64,000 bases of DNA, from positions 1 through 64,000 of the forward strand of contig NZ_JACJQO010000004.1 in the NCBI RefSeq assembly GCF_014696715.1, given 5' to 3'. This document shows positions 17,001 to 26,585 of the stretch, piece by piece. The position numbers and the translations under genes were made by a program. How positions within the stretch are numbered: the first letter of the stretch is position 1; each line of letters starts with the position of its first letter. Under the pieces are notes generated by a model. It was not told where the DNA came from. It saw only the letters and a program-made list of their open reading frames with translations, and did no database searches. The DNA comes from Pseudanabaena sp. FACHB-2040 (lineage in GTDB: Bacteria; Cyanobacteriota; Cyanobacteriia; Phormidesmidales; Phormidesmidaceae).

Positions 17001-17492
17001 CTCAAAGGTGTCTCCAGCAGCTACGGCCTGGTTCCAACGTTGCAGCGTGCGATCGCGATCTTCCGGGTGGACAGCGTTGGAACCAGCTATTCCCATTGAC
17101 TCAGCCTGGCTTAAGCCGGTGTAGTCGTACCAGTACTGATTAAAATAGTTGACTGCGCCCGTTTCATCGGCTGCCCAGACAATCTGAGGCATGGCCTCCA
17201 TCAGGGTGCGAGAGCGATACTCACTTGCCTGCAGCTGCTGATTTGCGTCCATCAGCAGATCATTAAGGTAGAGTAGCTTTTGGTCGGGCTGGCGCTGAGC
17301 TCGCTCTGCCTTGACCTGCCCCTGTCTGGCTAAAAGAAAGGCCGCAACGCTCGCCAGAATGACTCCCAGCGGCGTGAGCCAGGGAAATGCTGCCGGTTGG
17401 ACCCAATGAATCAGAACCAGGGTGTGGGCTAGAAAGAGTAGCAGTAGGCCGCCTAGCAGCGTTGGAGAGGGGTTGCGGGCCATAAGGTGCAT
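13989..17492 (-). CDS. Multi-PAS hybrid sensor histidine kinase/response regulator
   Basis: A 1167-aa protein. Two membrane helices lie in residues about 12-60. Five PAS/PAC units follow (openings include AMPQIVWAADETG, AVPVGVWIAHD, AAGIGSFEWN, LIGIVFSNSTG and TLPQLVWVIRPG), then HisKA with IVSHELRSPLNG, HATPase_c with LLSNAVKFTPENG and GLGLGLAIVRNLAELHGG, and a C-terminal receiver with VEDEADARD and phosphoacceptor Asp in LLSDIGMPGEDGY. The first and fifth PAS units share the YWYDYTGLS/HWYDYTGKS motif, pointing to duplication. The ligand or signal is unknown, and no separate output domain is present. ATG 17483 (third codon on) is an alternative start. Confidence 0.9.
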   Translation of the reverse strand: MHLMARNPSPTLLGGLLLLFLAHTLVLIHWVQPAAFPWLTPLGVILASVAAFLLARQGQVKAERAQRQPDQKLLYLNDLLMDANQQLQASEYRSRTLMEAMPQIVWAADETGAVNYFNQYWYDYTGLSQAESMGIAGSNAVHPEDRDRTLQRWNQAVAAGDTFEIEHRLHRHDGAYRWFINRGLPLRESGSAVSGWVGTITDIEAQKRHQEILSQSEARAKAQAHELEAFMEAVPVGVWIAHDPQCHTVTANRTAHQIMRRPEGLTMTATPRDQSYPFQFTIQRQGQEIPPADLLMQRVGRSGQAEEDDYEFVFENGDVCFLHGRAVPLLNETGAVCGVIGAFLDVTERQQIENALRQKQERLDLAETAAGIGSFEWNIQANTNIWSPQLEALYGLQPGEFAGSYESWRQCVHPEDLAQAEADVQQALVTGEFFTDWRVVWKDGSIHWLHARAKIFYDDQGRPLRMVGVNFDVTERKRSEAERQQAEAALRRSEARSHQLVASNLIGIVFSNSTGQFVEANQAFLQLVGYSQSELTQLSWHDITPPEYVYLDEQATAELQRRGVCAPFEKEYIRKDGSRVPILIGFTLLAGTEDEYACFVLDLTQQKQQAEALRHSESMFRTLAETLPQLVWVIRPGDSPQQNNYEYLNQHWYDYTGKSLEQLQGDGWLDCIHPDDQPRTLTAWHQSLQQEAEFNMEYRLRRAADGAYRWHLGQALPIFNQVGQVIKWFGSSTDIHDQKLAMENRVQLLERERAARLALERASRTKDEFLAIVSHELRSPLNGILGWARLLRTRQLSPDVIEKALSSIERNAQAQTQLIEDLLDISRIIRGHIRLNLRPTRLSPIIEAALDTIGPAASSKAIQIAAQFDPAADCISADPDRLQQIIWNLLSNAVKFTPENGRVEVGLSLVMRPGSSASGEPSQATDKAGSGSLNQPAKFAQITISDTGQGIDPDFLPYVFERFRQADATTARRQGGLGLGLAIVRNLAELHGGSVSVTSEGLGQGSTFSVQLPLVSVEAAPKDWNRLSVPRQTRREVPFSLEGLKILAVEDEADARDFLQVFLEQYGVGVTVTSSAQEALHLVSVMQPDVLLSDIGMPGEDGYSLIQKVRALPLEQGGRVPAVALTAYARESDRIQALESGFDVHVPKPIEPIQLLTVLARLAGRSL

Positions 17493-17742
17493 GGAAGCAA
17501 CGCAGTAGGTTTAACTAGCAATCTTGGCCAAAAACCGGGGCATACCGGATTATCCAGTCCCGATGCTAACCGAATTAGAAGGAAGACTGCTTCCAACTTA
17601 ACCGATGTATATCCTCCCTCTAACAGAATAAGGTGTCTACCTTAAGAAAGAGGTTTGCCGCCAACATCCGTTGCAAATGGGCGCTTAATTCTAGCCAGTA
17701 TACCCACTCTGGCTAAGCTATACCCTTGCTTCAGCTAGGACT

Positions 17743-19221
17743 TCAAAATTGGCGGGACCACTCCTTGGGCCAGCGCTCGACCACAACTTTGGTTTGGGTG
17801 AAGAACTCGATAGCGTGGTGGCCCTGCCCGTGGAGATCGCCAAAAAAGCTTTCTTTCCAGCCGCTAAATGGAAAGAAGGCCATTGGAGCTGCCACCCCAA
17901 TGTTGATCCCGATGTTGCCAGCTTCGGCCTCGTAGCGAAACTTACGGGCTGCTGCGCCGCTGTTGGTAAACAGGCAGGCCATATTGCCCCAAGGGCTGCG
18001 GTTGACTAGTGCGATCGCATCGTCAATCGTCTCGACATGCATCAGCCCCAGCACTGGGCCAAAGATCTCGGTGCGGGCAATTTCGCCCTCTGGCGGCACG
18101 TCTTGCAGCAGAGTCGGCCGCACGAAGTTGCCCTTTTCTAACCCAGGAATCGTGGGGCTGCGGCCATCTACCAGCACGGTTGCCCCTTCCTCCACACCCT
18201 GCTGGATCAGCGCCTCAATTCGCTCTCGGCTGGCAGCAGTAATCACCGGCCCCATCTGCACTCCGGTATCGAGGCCATTGCCGACTATGCGACTGGCAGC
18301 GGTATTTGCGATCGCGTCTGTAAACGGCTCCTTGGCCTCTCCCACCGTCACCGCCAGCGATGCCGCTAGGCAACGCTGCCCAGCACAGCCAAAGGCACTG
18401 TCGGCAGCAATACGGGTTGTCATCTCCATATCGGCATCGGGCAGCACGATAATCGGATTTTTGGCCCCACCCTGACACTGCACTCGCTTGCCGTGGGCCG
18501 CCGCCTGGCTGTAGATGTAGCGAGCCACCGGAGACGACCCAACAAAGCTAATCGCCCGGATCACTGGGTGCTGCAAAATGGCGTCTACCGCCTCCTTTGC
18601 CCCATTGACCAAGTTGACTACCCCCGGCGGAAACCCCGCCTGATCGATCAGCTCAAAGATCTTCTGCATGGTCAGGGGCACCTTTTCCGACGGCTTGACA
18701 AGGTAGGTGTTGCCGCAGGCCAGGGCGTAGGGCATAAACCAAAACGGAATCATCGCCGGAAAGTTAAAGGGCGCAATCACCGCCGCCACCCCCAGCGGCT
18801 GGCGAATCATAAATTCATCAATGCCTCGAGCAATATCCTCCGACACCGTTCCCTGCATCAGAATTGGAATGCCGCAGGCCACCTCCACGTTTTCAATCGC
18901 CCGCTGCAGCTCCCCCCGCGACTCCGCCAGAGTCTTGCCACACTCCTGGGTCACTAGCTGGGCCAGAGCCTCCTGGTTAGCCTCTAGCAGGCCCTTGAGT
19001 TTAAAGAGATACTGCACCCGCTCCATAGGCGGCACTCGCCGCCACTCCCGGTAAGCGCTGGCAGCTGCTTGGGCCGCCTGATCGACCTCGGCCACTGGCG
19101 ACAGCGGCACCGTCGCCAAAACATCTGCTGTCGCCGGATTGTCAACAGGAATCTGCTCCTGGGCGCTGGAGAGGCACCACTGACCGTTGATGTAGTTTTT
19201 TAGAAGACTGCTTTGACCCAT
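17743..19221 (-). CDS. mmsA: Methylmalonate-semialdehyde dehydrogenase (CoA-acylating)
   Basis: A 492-aa aldehyde dehydrogenase. Features are [28 protein letters not shown], typical of the MMSDH branch, [12 protein letters not shown], the glycine-rich NAD loop, and the catalytic Cys in [10 protein letters not shown]. The usual general-base Glu of non-acylating ALDHs is replaced (QCQGGAKNP), as expected for CoA-dependent MMSDH. It converts methylmalonate or malonate semialdehyde plus CoA to propionyl- or acetyl-CoA in valine, beta-alanine or inositol breakdown. None of the pathway partners are next to it, so its metabolic context here is open. Confidence 0.9.
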   Translation of the reverse strand: MGQSSLLKNYINGQWCLSSAQEQIPVDNPATADVLATVPLSPVAEVDQAAQAAASAYREWRRVPPMERVQYLFKLKGLLEANQEALAQLVTQECGKTLAESRGELQRAIENVEVACGIPILMQGTVSEDIARGIDEFMIRQPLGVAAVIAPFNFPAMIPFWFMPYALACGNTYLVKPSEKVPLTMQKIFELIDQAGFPPGVVNLVNGAKEAVDAILQHPVIRAISFVGSSPVARYIYSQAAAHGKRVQCQGGAKNPIIVLPDADMEMTTRIAADSAFGCAGQRCLAASLAVTVGEAKEPFTDAIANTAASRIVGNGLDTGVQMGPVITAASRERIEALIQQGVEEGATVLVDGRSPTIPGLEKGNFVRPTLLQDVPPEGEIARTEIFGPVLGLMHVETIDDAIALVNRSPWGNMACLFTNSGAAARKFRYEAEAGNIGINIGVAAPMAFFPFSGWKESFFGDLHGQGHHAIEFFTQTKVVVERWPKEWSRQF

Positions 19222-19416
19222 GCCAAGACCTGTGCTGCTGTCTTCTAGTGAACCACACCTAGAGGAGTCCCCGCGTCTCTATGGCTAACCCAGCCTTCTG
19301 CAAACTAGACCACAGGCAATTTCCGCGGGCCAGACTAAAATGCCACACTAGAATGACAGAAGCCCTGTGCTCGGCTGGATCTCCTAACCTCACCCACGCT
19401 TTCAGCAGGTTTTTTG

Positions 19417-20304
19417 ATGGCAACTCGCAAAGACACCCTGTTTGAACAGTTTCTGGCTCCTATCTTCAGCCGCTTGCTAGATCGGGAAGCCTTGCTGCGC
19501 TACCGCAACAGTATCGACTGGCAGGCGGCTACAGCCGCACTGCAAAACCCTCAGGTGGCCTACCCTAACTATTACCAGACAGCTCATTTTCACGGTATTG
19601 AGGGTGGCTACTTAACCCCTGATGCCGCAGTTACCTACGACCCCATCACCCAGCACGTGTTGCCTCCGGGAGAAAACTGGGTGCGGGAGCACGCAGTAAA
19701 GACCCTACAGGGCACGCCCCGGCGAATCCTCGATCTGGGCTGCGGCACCGGCTCTACCACGCTGATGCTGAAGCAGACCTTTCCCACCTCTGAGGTGATT
19801 GGGCTAGATCTCTCGCCCCACATGCTGGTTGTGGCCCAAGATAAGGCACAACAGGCCGGACTGGCTGTTCAGTTTATCCACGGTAACGCAATGGAGACGG
19901 GCCTTCCCCCCGCCTCATTTGATGTGGTGACAGCCTCGCTGCTGTTCCATGAAACGCCCACGGAAGTTGCCTGCACGATCTTAAAAGAGGCTTTTCGCCT
20001 GCTCACGGCGGGGGGACAAGTCATGATTTTAGATGGCAACCAGCACACGCTGCGGCGGGCCGACTGGCTCACTAATATCTTTGAGGAGCCGTATATTCAG
20101 GACTATGCCCGAGGCAGCGTTGATGCCTGGATGGGGGCTGCTGGTTTTGAGGCGGTGCAGACCGAAGATTTTTGGTGGCTACATCAGATTAGCCGAGCCC
20201 AGAAGCCGCTACCGGCCGGGATCAGTGTGGTTAGTCAGTCTGGGGTCGAGGCCACCTGGAACGATGGTTTCAGCGCCGGATCGTCTGCGCCCATGCCTGC
20301 CTGA
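19417..20304 (+). CDS. Class I SAM-dependent methyltransferase
   Basis: A 295-aa protein. An N-terminal helical segment of about 100 residues precedes the Rossmann methyltransferase core: motif I ILDLGCGTGSTT (about residues 106-117), EVIGLDLSPHM, and a DVVTASLLFHETP post-motif typical of the UbiE/COQ5-like group. ATG 19417 is taken; a TTG three bases earlier is also possible. It is divergent from mmsA. The methyl acceptor is unknown. A repeat-type hairpin follows (20345-20418). Confidence 0.8.
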   Translation: MATRKDTLFEQFLAPIFSRLLDREALLRYRNSIDWQAATAALQNPQVAYPNYYQTAHFHGIEGGYLTPDAAVTYDPITQHVLPPGENWVREHAVKTLQGTPRRILDLGCGTGSTTLMLKQTFPTSEVIGLDLSPHMLVVAQDKAQQAGLAVQFIHGNAMETGLPPASFDVVTASLLFHETPTEVACTILKEAFRLLTAGGQVMILDGNQHTLRRADWLTNIFEEPYIQDYARGSVDAWMGAAGFEAVQTEDFWWLHQISRAQKPLPAGISVVSQSGVEATWNDGFSAGSSAPMPA

Positions 20305-20344
20305 TGGGGCCTGTTAAGCTGACACAGCTCGAAAAGAGCCTCAC

Positions 20345-20418
20345 GTAGGTTGGGTTGAGCCTGCGAAACCCGACATTAGACGGGCTGTTGGGTCACGCTG
20401 CGCTTGACGCCAACCTAC
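20345..20418. repeat. Dispersed palindromic repeat
   Basis: GTAGGTTGG (20345-20353) and CCAACCTAC (20410-20418) are inverted ends of a 74-base element. A 27-base core near its right end (20388-20414, TTGGGTCACGCTGCGC...) recurs with one change at about 60505-60531. It is a small interspersed repeat, not a gene. Confidence 0.55.
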
Positions 20419-20561
20419 TGCCAAGTTTGGGTTGGCTGCTGACTGCTGTAAAAACCTGGAGACTAGCGATCCCTTTTTCCCCGCGCTCATTATACTTTGG
20501 ACACTCAGGGGCTTCTGTCTTGATAAGTCCTGATGTGTTGAGGAGTGGTAAGGGGAGTGCG

Positions 20562-21713
20562 ATGACAAGGAATACCTTGAAGCAAGCGAACAAACTAAAG
20601 GCTGTGCGGGGACAGGCGGCTTGGTCAATTTCGGCGCGATGGCTGCTCTCGTTAAGTGGTCTTTTGGGTCTGCTAAGTTGGGGACTGCTGGCGGCTGCTA
20701 AGGCCGTTGAGCCGAGCGCCAGCCCTACCTCTACAGCGGCAACTTCGCTATTGGCCCAAGTCTCTGCGGTGGATGCGCCATCTTCTGTACCCCCAAGCGA
20801 GGCCCCCATCCTGCCCAATCCGGCAGCTGACTACCGGGTGCCTGCGCTCCAGCCCGACTTCACAGGTAGCCTTTGGATCGGCTCCTGGCAGGGGCTTTCT
20901 CGCATTAACCCGGAAACTGGGCAGGTGCAGGCGCGGGTCAACGTTCCCAGCCGCACTATTGGGTCGCTGGCCCAAGACCGAGTAGGCCGCATCTGGCTCG
21001 GCACCTATGAAGGGCTGGTGCGAGTCGATCCGCGCACTAACGAAATTACGGCTCAAAACTTCCGACTGCCCTCGCGTCGGGTGCTGTCGCTGCTGATTGA
21101 CACGCGTGGCTTTCTCTGGGCTGGAACTGATGAGGGGTTAGCCATGATTAGCCCCGATCGCGGTCTGCTGATGACTACCGTGAGGGATCTGCCCGGCGTC
21201 AGCGCCAACGCTCTGGCCTTAGACAACCGAGGCTTCCTTTGGGTCGGCACCCTCAATGGCCTGGTAGAAGTCGATACGGCCAGTGGCTTCCCCCGCCGCC
21301 AGATCACGGGGCTACCGGGTCAAACCGTGCAAACTCTAGCTGTAGATGACCAGGGCCTGCTCTGGGCTGGTACCCCCAATGCCCTGCTGGTGGTTGATCC
21401 TGCTACTGGGCAGCTGCTGCGCTCAGTGACAGTGATGCGCGATCGCAACGTCCTCTCTGTCGCCTTCGACCGCTCCAGCAGCGTTTGGGTTGGCACCAGC
21501 AGCGGCCTATTCAGGCTTAACCCTCTCACTGGCGCAGTACTGGGCCAAGTGCCCAACCTCCCCTCAGGCCGAGTCTTGGCTGTGGCCCCCAATGTGGGCA
21601 ACAAAGTCTGGGTTGGCACCAGCGAAGGACTGGCCTGGGTCAGCCTGACTACAGGGGCAGCGACACCCCATTTTGGGTTTGTCAGTCCAACGGTGTTGGA
21701 CGTGAGGCGGTAG
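20562..21713 (+). CDS. Secreted or membrane-anchored seven-bladed beta-propeller protein
   Basis: A 383-aa protein. A basic N-terminus and hydrophobic helix (about residues 24-45) form a signal or anchor, then a low-complexity Ser/Pro/Ala linker. From about residue 100 there are seven repeats of roughly 40 residues with the core W-[ILV]-G-[ST]-x-x-G-L and xxDPxTG (e.g. [34 protein letters not shown]), the two-component-regulator/Vgb-like propeller signature. No kinase or DNA-binding domain is attached. ATG 20562 has AGGGGAG 5-8 bases upstream and is preferred over a start at 20355, which would read through a repeat. The ligand is unknown. Confidence 0.8.
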   Translation: MTRNTLKQANKLKAVRGQAAWSISARWLLSLSGLLGLLSWGLLAAAKAVEPSASPTSTAATSLLAQVSAVDAPSSVPPSEAPILPNPAADYRVPALQPDFTGSLWIGSWQGLSRINPETGQVQARVNVPSRTIGSLAQDRVGRIWLGTYEGLVRVDPRTNEITAQNFRLPSRRVLSLLIDTRGFLWAGTDEGLAMISPDRGLLMTTVRDLPGVSANALALDNRGFLWVGTLNGLVEVDTASGFPRRQITGLPGQTVQTLAVDDQGLLWAGTPNALLVVDPATGQLLRSVTVMRDRNVLSVAFDRSSSVWVGTSSGLFRLNPLTGAVLGQVPNLPSGRVLAVAPNVGNKVWVGTSEGLAWVSLTTGAATPHFGFVSPTVLDVRR

Positions 21714-21766
21714 GAGCATCCCCTTGCTTTGCTATGCTGGCAACCATACCCCTATTTCGAGGGAAA

Positions 21767-22543
21767 ATGGCTGTCGGCGTTCACCAGTTTAGGCAGTGGA
21801 AACGGGAGGGTCGCCCGGTTGCGGTTTTGACGGCCTGGGACTACATTTCGGCGCAGATTGCTGACCAGGCTGGGGCTGATGTGGTGCTGGTAGGAGACTC
21901 GCTAGCAATGGTGGCCTTGGGCTATGAGACGACCCTACCCCTGACCCTGGAGGAGATGCTGTACCATGCGCGGGCGGTGCGGCGCGGCGTCAAGCGGGCG
22001 CTGGTGGTCGTAGATCTGCCGTTCTTGAGCTACCAAATTAGTGTTGAAGATGCCTTGCGTTCGGCGGGGCGGGCGCTGCAAGAGGCTGGTGCTCAAGCGG
22101 TGAAGCTGGAGGGGGGGCACCCGGCGCTGCTGGAGACAGTTGAGCGTTTGGTGCAGTGCGGTATGCCAGTGATGGGCCATGTGGGTCTAACGCCGCAGTC
22201 GGTTAACCAATTCGGCGGCTTTCGCCAGCAGGGCAAGTCGCCTGAGGAGGCAGAGCGGATTTTTGCAGAAGCGATCGCACTTGAAAAGGCGGGCGCATTT
22301 TCGATAGTGCTGGAGCATATTCCGGCGGCGCTGGCTCAGAGGATCACTGAGGCGATTGGTATCCCCACGATCGGCATTGGTGCTGGGGCCGCCTGCGATG
22401 GGCAGGTGCTGGTCACGACCGATGTCTTGGGGCTCTCTACTTGGCAGCCGCCCTTTGCTCGGGTCTACACCAACCTGCGGGAACAGGCCATAGCCGCGGC
22501 TCGGCAGTTCTGTGAGGATGTGCAACAGCGGCAGTTCCCCTAG
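21767..22543 (+). CDS. panB: 3-methyl-2-oxobutanoate hydroxymethyltransferase
   Basis: A 258-aa TIM-barrel enzyme catalysing the first step of pantothenate (CoA) synthesis: ketoisovalerate plus methylene-THF gives ketopantoate. Signatures are [23 protein letters not shown] with the metal Asp, [34 protein letters not shown] and [21 protein letters not shown] 21767 gives an N-terminus that aligns with E. coli PanB; an ATG at 21734 would add 11 residues. The propeller gene ends 53 bases upstream. No panC or panD lies nearby. Confidence 0.93.
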   Translation: MAVGVHQFRQWKREGRPVAVLTAWDYISAQIADQAGADVVLVGDSLAMVALGYETTLPLTLEEMLYHARAVRRGVKRALVVVDLPFLSYQISVEDALRSAGRALQEAGAQAVKLEGGHPALLETVERLVQCGMPVMGHVGLTPQSVNQFGGFRQQGKSPEEAERIFAEAIALEKAGAFSIVLEHIPAALAQRITEAIGIPTIGIGAGAACDGQVLVTTDVLGLSTWQPPFARVYTNLREQAIAAARQFCEDVQQRQFP

Positions 22544-23875
<1,332 letters not shown>

Positions 23876-23892
23876 CCCAGGGCAAGTTAGCA

Positions 23893-23982
23893 CCCGTAGG
23901 ATGGGCAAAGGGCGCTAGCCCGTGCCCATCTTTCGCAGGCATATGCATGGATGGGCACGCTTTGCTTTGCCCATCCTACGGG
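23893..23982. repeat. 90-bp nested palindromic element (MITE-like)
   Basis: The outer arms are perfect 18-bp inverted repeats: CCCGTAGGATGGGCAAAG (23893-23910) and its complement (23965-23982). An inner pair, CGTGCCCATC (23921-23930) and GATGGGCACG (23950-23959), makes a second stem. It has the form of a dispersed cyanobacterial palindromic element and sits between the convergent ends of ahcY and the TIGR03643-type gene, where it may also stop transcription. Confidence 0.65.
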
Positions 23983-23985
23983 GCT

Positions 23986-24240
23986 CTACCCTTTTTGGTT
24001 TTGCGAGCGGAATCGGCCTTCGACAAAGCCTCGCCGCTGCCGATGTTTTGTTTTGCGATCGCTAACCCGCTTGCGCCACAGACGAAAGCTTGAAGGCTTC
24101 ATTTCCCGACGCATTAAGGCAATCACGTCCTTCTCCTGAAGGCCGAACTGCAGCTCAATCGCTTCAAAGGGCGTGCGGTCCTCCCAGGCCATTTCAATAA
24201 CGCGATTGACGGTTTCTAGATCTAAGTTGGGCTGCTTCAT
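23986..24240 (-). CDS. TIGR03643 family protein
   Basis: An 84-aa basic protein. The core VIEMAWEDRTPFEAIELQFGL followed by DVIALMRREMKPSSFRLWRKRV is the TIGR03643 signature, a small helix-turn-helix-like family of unknown function widespread in cyanobacteria and proteobacteria. The C-terminus is very basic (KTKHRQRRGFVEGRFRSQNQKG), which suggests nucleic-acid binding. It stands alone. Confidence 0.85.
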   Translation of the reverse strand: MKQPNLDLETVNRVIEMAWEDRTPFEAIELQFGLQEKDVIALMRREMKPSSFRLWRKRVSDRKTKHRQRRGFVEGRFRSQNQKG

Positions 24241-24303
24241 GTTTTGTGGCCGACGTGAATGAAAACAGTGAAATGAAAATGGTGAGACGTCCTATGCTGG
24301 GCT

Positions 24304-25272
24304 ATGGGGCAATCCCACAGCAGCATCTCGGTAATCGCTATGACTTTCTTTACGGCTGACGCCACCCTGGAGCAAACCCTCAAGTCCGTTCTAGAACAAA
24401 CCTGGACAGCGTTTCCAGCCCTGGCTCAGAATCAAGTTGCGATCACCTGGATTGTTTACGATTCTCCCTACATCGTAAATACAGGCGGTGCGCTTAGCCC
24501 AGAGGCCTTTTGGCAGAACCAACCGCGTGGAGCTAGTTATCGGGGCGTGGAGCGAATCTATCCGGCCAGTGTCGTTAAGCTGTTTTATTTAATAGCGGTA
24601 CATGAGTGGCTAGAGCAGGGCATGATCTCACCATCGAGCGAGCTAGAGCGAGCCACTCGGGACATGATTGTAGACTCTAGCAACGACGCGACGGGTTTAG
24701 TCGTCGATATTTTGACCGGCACGACCAGTGGGCCAGAGCTGCCGACAGGCCCTTTCCAAACCTGGCAGCAGCAGCGCAACATCGTCAATCGCTACTTTCA
24801 AGCGCTGCAGTGGCCGGAACTGGCGACTGTCAATATCAACCAAAAGACTTGGTGCGACGGCCCCTACGGCCGGGAGCGAGATTTTTTGGGCGCACTGTAC
24901 GAAAACCGCAATATGCTGACGACCAATGCTGTAGCCCGGCTGCTGCACAGCATTGTGGGCGGCGTGTCGGTGACGGCGGTGCGATCGCAAGCCATGATGG
25001 CCCTTATGCAGCGCAGCCTGCTCCCAGAAGATTTAGCTGCTGATCCCGAAAATCAAGTCAAGGGCTTTTTGGGAGAAGGTTTGCCTCAGGCTGCAAAGCT
25101 CTGGTCAAAGGCTGGGTTAACCAGTCAGGTACGCCACGATGCTGCCTACATCGAAATTCCAAACGTAAAACCCTACCTCTTGATTGTCTTTACTGAAGGC
25201 AAAGCCCACAGCAATAACGAAGCTATTCTGCCATTTATCTCTCAAACTGTCTGTCAGGCAATGATGCTTTAA
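24304..25272 (+). CDS. Class A beta-lactamase-like serine hydrolase
   Basis: A 322-aa protein of the penicillin-binding/beta-lactamase fold. The SxxK motif is in YPASVVKLFYL (Ser89, Lys92), the SxN-type motif in DSSNDAT (about 124-130), and a KAG in place of KTG near the C-terminus (WSKAGLTS). There is no obvious signal peptide, so it may be cytosolic; true beta-lactamases are exported. It could be an esterase or a peptidase-type homologue; drug resistance should not be assumed. ATG 24340 is an alternative start. Confidence 0.75.
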   Translation: MGQSHSSISVIAMTFFTADATLEQTLKSVLEQTWTAFPALAQNQVAITWIVYDSPYIVNTGGALSPEAFWQNQPRGASYRGVERIYPASVVKLFYLIAVHEWLEQGMISPSSELERATRDMIVDSSNDATGLVVDILTGTTSGPELPTGPFQTWQQQRNIVNRYFQALQWPELATVNINQKTWCDGPYGRERDFLGALYENRNMLTTNAVARLLHSIVGGVSVTAVRSQAMMALMQRSLLPEDLAADPENQVKGFLGEGLPQAAKLWSKAGLTSQVRHDAAYIEIPNVKPYLLIVFTEGKAHSNNEAILPFISQTVCQAMML

Positions 25273-25623
25273 CGCTATCCAAGCTGCTATTGATGCCTAG
25301 GCCACAATGCCGATGTTGATGAGCAAGAAAAATCGCTTAAATCTGCCCTAAGTTCAATTGCGGGATTATAAGCTCAGCAATAAACTCAGCTTAAATTCTT
25401 GAAAATCGTTGAAAACTGACCATCTAGGCCAAATTGCTGTCTAGCATTCGAACAGGGGTGGTAGAATCTCAAGCAATTTCATAAATCAGTCAAGAAAGCA
25501 CTATTTATGTCTTTCCCGATCTCCTTCGAGACGGTAGCATCAAGACACAAGCTGCTGCTTGAATACAGTTGGTGTTCCACGTAAAAGTAGACACAATTTG
25601 AAATGTGAGGAGTGAACATAGAC
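25273..25623. other. 351-bp AT-rich intergenic/leader region
   Basis: No gene is seen. The stretch is AT-rich compared with the surroundings and presumably holds the promoter and a long leader for the outer-membrane-like protein gene at 25624. A short CAAGctgctgCTTG palindrome lies near 25549-25562. No riboswitch class was recognised. Confidence 0.4.
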
Positions 25624-26487
25624 ATGACACTTATTAAGCGTGTCTCTCTATTGATGGGTTTGGCCGTTGCTGCAACCATCGGTGTTGGCCTGCCTGCTTT
25701 TGCTGATATTACTGAAGCTCAAGACATTAACGCTGTCCTTGAGTCTGAATCTGAAATCATCAACATTGCCTTTGATACCGAACTAGACCTGCCTGTTGCC
25801 GGCAGCCAGGCAGAAACCGTTGCTTCAGACTCTGAGGAGGTTGCGGTTGAGGAAACTGAAGAGGCTCCTCTAGCCTCTGAGGCTGAAGCCGATGAAGACA
25901 TCGCAGAGAGCATTGAGGCAGTTGATGATGCAGCCTCTGCAGAAACTTCTGCTGACTTGCTAGCAGAACCGGAAGCGGCTGTGCCTGCCTCTATCACTGA
26001 GGTTCTAGAGTCTGCTTCTGTAGAAATGGCTTCCGACTCAGACAGTGAGTGGATTGCTCAAGCGACTGCTCCTACTTTCCAGGGAGTTTCCGGATCTTAT
26101 TTAGGAGTAGGCGGCAACCTGGGCATTGGCGACAACAGCCCACTCAGTGACTTTGGCTTTGCTGTGATCAGCAAGTTCTCCTTCGGCCCCCGCTTCTCGG
26201 TGCGGCCTTCAGCCATCATTGCTGAGAGCGGCGTGTCTTTCTCCATTCCTGTCACCTACAACTTCAATACCACTGAGGTTGGTGGAGTTGGCTTCCAGCC
26301 CTATCTTGGTGTCGGGGCCGATATTCCCACTAATGGCAGCGTGGCGCTCTTACTAGATGCGGGTGTCGATGTTCCCATCTCTCCTCAATTCACGCTCAAT
26401 GCGACCTCTCTCTTTCGAGTGACCAGCGGTTTTGGTATGGGCATTATCGTGGGGGTTGGCTACAACTTCCCCGGCCTATTTGACTAG
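25624..26487 (+). CDS. Outer-membrane beta-barrel-like protein with acidic N-terminal region
   Basis: A 287-aa exported protein. The signal peptide spans residues 1-27, with probable cleavage after AFA. Residues about 28-145 are extraordinarily rich in Glu, Asp, Ala and Ser and low in Lys/Arg, probably disordered. The C-terminal half (about 150-287) has alternating hydrophobic strands (YLGVGGNLGIG, FRVTSGFGMGIIVGVGYNF) and ends in an aromatic residue run typical of small barrels (OmpA/OmpW-like). GAGGAG lies 11 bases upstream of ATG 25624; a GTG at 25612 overlaps that site and is less likely. A strong terminator follows. The exact family is not recognised. Confidence 0.7.
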   Translation: MTLIKRVSLLMGLAVAATIGVGLPAFADITEAQDINAVLESESEIINIAFDTELDLPVAGSQAETVASDSEEVAVEETEEAPLASEAEADEDIAESIEAVDDAASAETSADLLAEPEAAVPASITEVLESASVEMASDSDSEWIAQATAPTFQGVSGSYLGVGGNLGIGDNSPLSDFGFAVISKFSFGPRFSVRPSAIIAESGVSFSIPVTYNFNTTEVGGVGFQPYLGVGADIPTNGSVALLLDAGVDVPISPQFTLNATSLFRVTSGFGMGIIVGVGYNFPGLFD

Positions 26488-26517
26488 GTTCTAGACGTTA
26501 AGCCTGACACCTTAATG

Positions 26518-26550
26518 AAGAGGAGCCTGTATAGGCTCCTCTTTGTTTTT
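26518..26550 (+). terminator. Rho-independent terminator
   Basis: AAGAGGAGCCT (26518-26528) pairs with AGGCTCCTCTT (26533-26543) around a 4-base loop, followed by TGTTTTT. It lies 30 bases after the stop of the outer-membrane-like gene. Confidence 0.85.
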
Positions 26551-26585
26551 GGGCACGCTGATCTGGCCGATCAGGGTCTACTACT

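Noticed and set aside
24304-25272. True beta-lactamase (resistance gene)
   Set aside because: No signal peptide, KAG instead of KTG and no Glu166-type omega loop recognised; only the fold is supported.
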